Assembly: GCA_043748015.1 (NCBI GenBank)
Contig: JAYTOA010000127.1
Span: 1 to 8,773, forward strand
Source: JAIBBG01 sp043748015
GTDB lineage: Bacteria; Bacteroidota; Bacteroidia; Flavobacteriales_D; Sanyastnellaceae
Length of the DNA: 8,773 nucleotides
Direction: 5' to 3'
The notes under the pieces were generated by a model that was given only the letters and a program-made list of their open reading frames with translations, searched no databases and was not told the DNA's origin. Made by a program: the position numbers and the translations under genes. Positions 7,242 through 8,773 of the stretch are shown here, in pieces (position 1 is the first letter of the stretch; every line of letters begins with the position of its first letter).

Positions 7242-7291
7242 CCGGTAACCCGGATTCCTTCATTTGTTTTTCTTGCGGAGAGTTAGGGATT
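7198..7291 (-). repeat. tRNA-proximal direct-repeat copy
   Basis: This is the partner of 7012-7104, offset by 186-187 bp, and is the intact version because it is continuous with the complete tRNA-Ser gene. It covers the tRNA's last 16 nt plus 2 further T-arm bases, the trailer, the terminator and the CGAAGC/GCTTCG mini-hairpin. Divergence between the copies is confined to the GCGT versus GGCAA stretch near 7031-7035 and 7216-7222, plus two substitutions. Confidence 0.85.
7235..7256 (-). terminator. Rho-independent terminator of tRNA-Ser
   Basis: On the minus strand, 20 nt after the mature tRNA end, AATCCGG and CCGGATT pair perfectly over 7 bp across a GTTA loop and are followed by a run of six or more T. 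This is a standard intrinsic terminator in the right place and orientation for the tRNA transcript. Confidence 0.8.
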
Positions 7292-7360
7292 CGAACCCCA
7301 GGAACCTTTCAGTTCAACAGTTTTCAAGACTGCCGCAATCGACCACTCTGCCAACTCTCC
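7276..7360 (-). tRNA. tRNA-Ser (anticodon UGA)
   Basis: The 85-nt gene reads GGAGAGTTGGCAGAGTGG from 7360 on the minus strand. The 7-bp acceptor stem is GGAGAGT (7360-7354) with ACTCTCC (7283-7277). The anticodon stem GCAGT/ACTGT encloses the loop CTTGAAA, so the anticodon is TGA, decoding UCA and related serine codons. The T-arm holds GGTTCGAATCC. The enlarged variable arm (TTGAACTGAAAGGTTCC region) is the class II feature of serine tRNAs, and the discriminator base is G (7276), as expected for serine. The 3' CCA is not encoded; GCAAG follows. A consensus promoter lies immediately upstream and an intrinsic terminator 20 nt downstream. Confidence 0.95.
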
Positions 7361-7364
7361 GCGG

Positions 7365-7394
7365 CAAATCTAATTTCAAATCTTCTCTTTCAAA
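7365..7394 (-). promoter_or_regulatory. Bacteroidota consensus promoter of tRNA-Ser
   Basis: On the minus strand, TTTG at 7394-7391 is followed by an 18-nt spacer and TAGATTTG at 7372-7365. Both the -33 TTTG and the -7 TAnnTTTG elements match exactly with good spacing. The predicted start, about 4 nt after the motif, falls at about 7361, one base before the mature tRNA end, so the transcript would have almost no 5' leader. Confidence 0.7.
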
Positions 7395-7670
7395 ATGGAA
7401 TTTTGCTTTCTAAGTGTATTTGTCTTTATATGCCTGATAACTAAGGCGTCCAACAATCAATTTTTAATGGAAATACGCGCATTTGCTGTCATAAAATGAC
7501 TCTTTGCCGATCCACCTCTTCCTCTTTTCACCCTTTTCCTTGTGAATTTCTGAGCAAGTCTTCTCTTTTCAATGGCATAACAACTTTACACTACGAGTAG
7601 TTTTTTGACGGACTTTTACAGTGGAAAACGCACCCAACTATTTTCGTTTCGCCATCCTCAACACTGCTCT
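7395..7670. other. Intergenic stretch between tRNA-Ser and xseA, no gene seen
   Basis: There is no convincing coding frame, RNA gene or exact TAnnTTTG promoter on the plus strand. The best near match is TAGTTTTTTG at 7598-7607, two bases too long. A short dyad, ACTAC-GA-GTAGT, lies at 7590-7601. The xseA promoter is presumably here but cannot be pinned down. Confidence 0.5.
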
Positions 7671-8773
7671 ATGCCCGAACTCATCCAGGACAAACAAATA
7701 TTCTCGCTGCTGGAAGTAACACGCTCCATTCAAAAAACATTGAGTGATCGCTATGCTTCGTCCTATTGGATCAAAGCGGAAATGAATAAGCTGAATTACT
7801 ACAGTCACTCGGGTCACTGTTATCCGGAACTGGTGGAAAAAGTGAATGGCAAGGTGGTGGCACAAATGCGATGCACGCTATGGGCCGACGATTACAAAAG
7901 GGTGAATGCGCAATTTCTGAAAGTCCTAAAGGAACCGCTGAAGGAAGGCATCAAAATTTTCTTTCAGGCAAAGGTGAAGTTCGATCCTTCCTATGGTCTT
8001 TCTCTTCACATTATGGATATCGATCCGTCGTTTACTCTTGGTGATCTGGAGAAAGAAAAACAGGAGACGATTGATAAACTGAAAAAAGAAAATCTCTACG
8101 ACCGCAACAAGAAAAACATACTCCCTCTCCTACCCCAACGAATTGCCATCATATCTGTTGAAACGAGCAAAGGCTATGCTGACTTCATGGAAGTGATCGA
8201 GAAAAATCCTTGGGGCTATAAATTCTTTCACATGCTTTTCCCCGCGATTCTTCAAGGTGAAAATGCGATTGAATCTATCAACTATCAATTATCAAGAATT
8301 GAGAAAGTAAAACATCACTTTGACGTTGTCGCTATCATTCGCGGTGGTGGTGGCGATGTTGGACTCTCGTGCTATAACAACTATGCGCTAGCAAAGAACA
8401 TTTCCATATTTCCATTGCCGGTGCTCACCGGTATTGGTCACGCTACCAATGAAACGGTGAGTGAGATGGTGTCTTTTCAAAATTCCATCACGCCAACGAA
8501 ACTTGCAGAATTTCTTCTTCAGCGATTTCATGCCTTCGCAAATCCTGTGAATGATGCCACCACTACCATTGTTCGTGAGTCGCGCAATTTGCTCATCGCA
8601 GTGAATTCTGTATTGCAATCAGAAGCAAAATTGTTTCGTTCCATCACCGGGAATTTAATTTTGAAAAATAACAACACGATCAATGCGCTTAGGAGCAATA
8701 TGATTCAAACGGCGAGATTCACTTTCAAACATGAAAACGAAGTTCTTCTGAACTTGCGCCAACTCGTGCGCAA
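7671..8773 (+). CDS. xseA: Exodeoxyribonuclease VII large subunit (C-terminus outside window)
   Basis: XseA is the catalytic large subunit of exonuclease VII, which with several XseB subunits degrades single-stranded DNA from either end in the cytoplasm during repair and recombination. The window holds 367 codons from the ATG, against about 400-460 for full-length proteins. Residues about 9-118 are the N-terminal OB-fold (FSLLEVTRSIQKTLS, YWIKAEMNKLN, SGHCYPELVEK). The catalytic domain follows, with RIAIISVETSKGYADF at 157-172, AIIRGGGGDVGLSCYNNYA at 221-239 and PVLTGIGHATNETVSEMVS at 250-268. The Gly-rich motif and the GxGHxT(N/D) motif are the conserved catalytic-core signatures. From about 275 the C-terminal helical, coiled-coil region begins and is cut by the window. 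The ATG is chosen because the next residues match the usual XseA start; a TTG at 7605 in the same frame is less likely. xseB commonly follows and would be outside. Confidence 0.96.
   Translation, partial: MPELIQDKQIFSLLEVTRSIQKTLSDRYASSYWIKAEMNKLNYYSHSGHCYPELVEKVNGKVVAQMRCTLWADDYKRVNAQFLKVLKEPLKEGIKIFFQAKVKFDPSYGLSLHIMDIDPSFTLGDLEKEKQETIDKLKKENLYDRNKKNILPLLPQRIAIISVETSKGYADFMEVIEKNPWGYKFFHMLFPAILQGENAIESINYQLSRIEKVKHHFDVVAIIRGGGGDVGLSCYNNYALAKNISIFPLPVLTGIGHATNETVSEMVSFQNSITPTKLAEFLLQRFHAFANPVNDATTTIVRESRNLLIAVNSVLQSEAKLFRSITGNLILKNNNTINALRSNMIQTARFTFKHENEVLLNLRQLVR

Noticed and set aside
7012..7291. CRISPR-like repeats
   Set aside because: There are only two direct units, the repeat is far longer than CRISPR repeats, it includes a tRNA end and terminator, and no cas gene is present.
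6996..7444. Two open frames on opposite strands covering the repeat block and tRNA-Ser
   Set aside because: They run through the direct and inverted repeats, and one crosses the tRNA gene. Their peptides share repeat-derived strings and have no protein-like features.
7636..7865. Antisense open frame across the xseA start
   Set aside because: It overlaps a certain xseA reading frame and shows no recognisable protein features.
8341..8400. Altered Gly-rich motif in XseA (RGGGGDVGLSCYNNY)
   Set aside because: It differs from the E. coli wording, but it matches the form I recall for Bacteroidota XseA, so it is not an anomaly.

Overview
The window looks like chromosome from a Bacteroidota species. 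Three independent signs point that way: a gliding-motility/T9SS-type C-terminal sorting domain on a large secreted protein, promoter-like motifs of the Bacteroidota form TAnnTTTG, and an XseA sequence with the wording typical of that phylum (LLEVTRSIQKTLS, RGGGGDVGLSCYNNY). The genus cannot be read from the sequence. The DNA is moderately AT-rich throughout, with no obvious compositional island.

Layout. Positions 1-1649 (minus strand) hold the first 549 codons of a large secreted protein with a lamin-tail domain, a PKD domain and repeated Ig-like domains; its C-terminus lies outside the window. It is divergent from a 789-residue secreted protein (1854-4223, plus) that ends in a PKD domain and a gliding-motility-associated C-terminal domain, so both are probably exported to the cell surface, the second by the type IX system. 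Converging on it from the right is a compact three-gene operon on the minus strand (6774 down to 4294): an MlaE-type permease, an MlaF-type ATPase and an MlaD/MCE-domain protein. The first two overlap by an ATGA and the last two are 1 nt apart. Together they should form an envelope phospholipid transporter. The MCE protein carries a C-terminal array of three 48-residue repeats.

Right of the operon is an intergenic block (about 6775-7275) with no protein gene. Its part from about 7012 is built from rearranged copies of the 3' flank of a tRNA-Ser(UGA) gene (7276-7360, minus). A 69-bp stretch holding the last bases of the tRNA plus its terminator is directly repeated 187 bp away (67/69 identical). 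A third, inverted, diverged copy of the terminator module lies between them and forms a 24-bp perfect inverted repeat with the tRNA-proximal copy. The tRNA has a textbook Bacteroidota promoter that would start transcription almost at the mature 5' end. After a 310-nt gap without a gene, the window closes with the 5' part of xseA (7671 to the end, plus), the large subunit of exodeoxyribonuclease VII.

I saw no CRISPR array, transposase, integrase or defence system. The most unusual items are the tRNA-Ser flank repeats, the exact 48-residue periodicity in the MCE protein, and the cysteine-rich middle region of the 789-residue secreted protein, for which I recognise no family.
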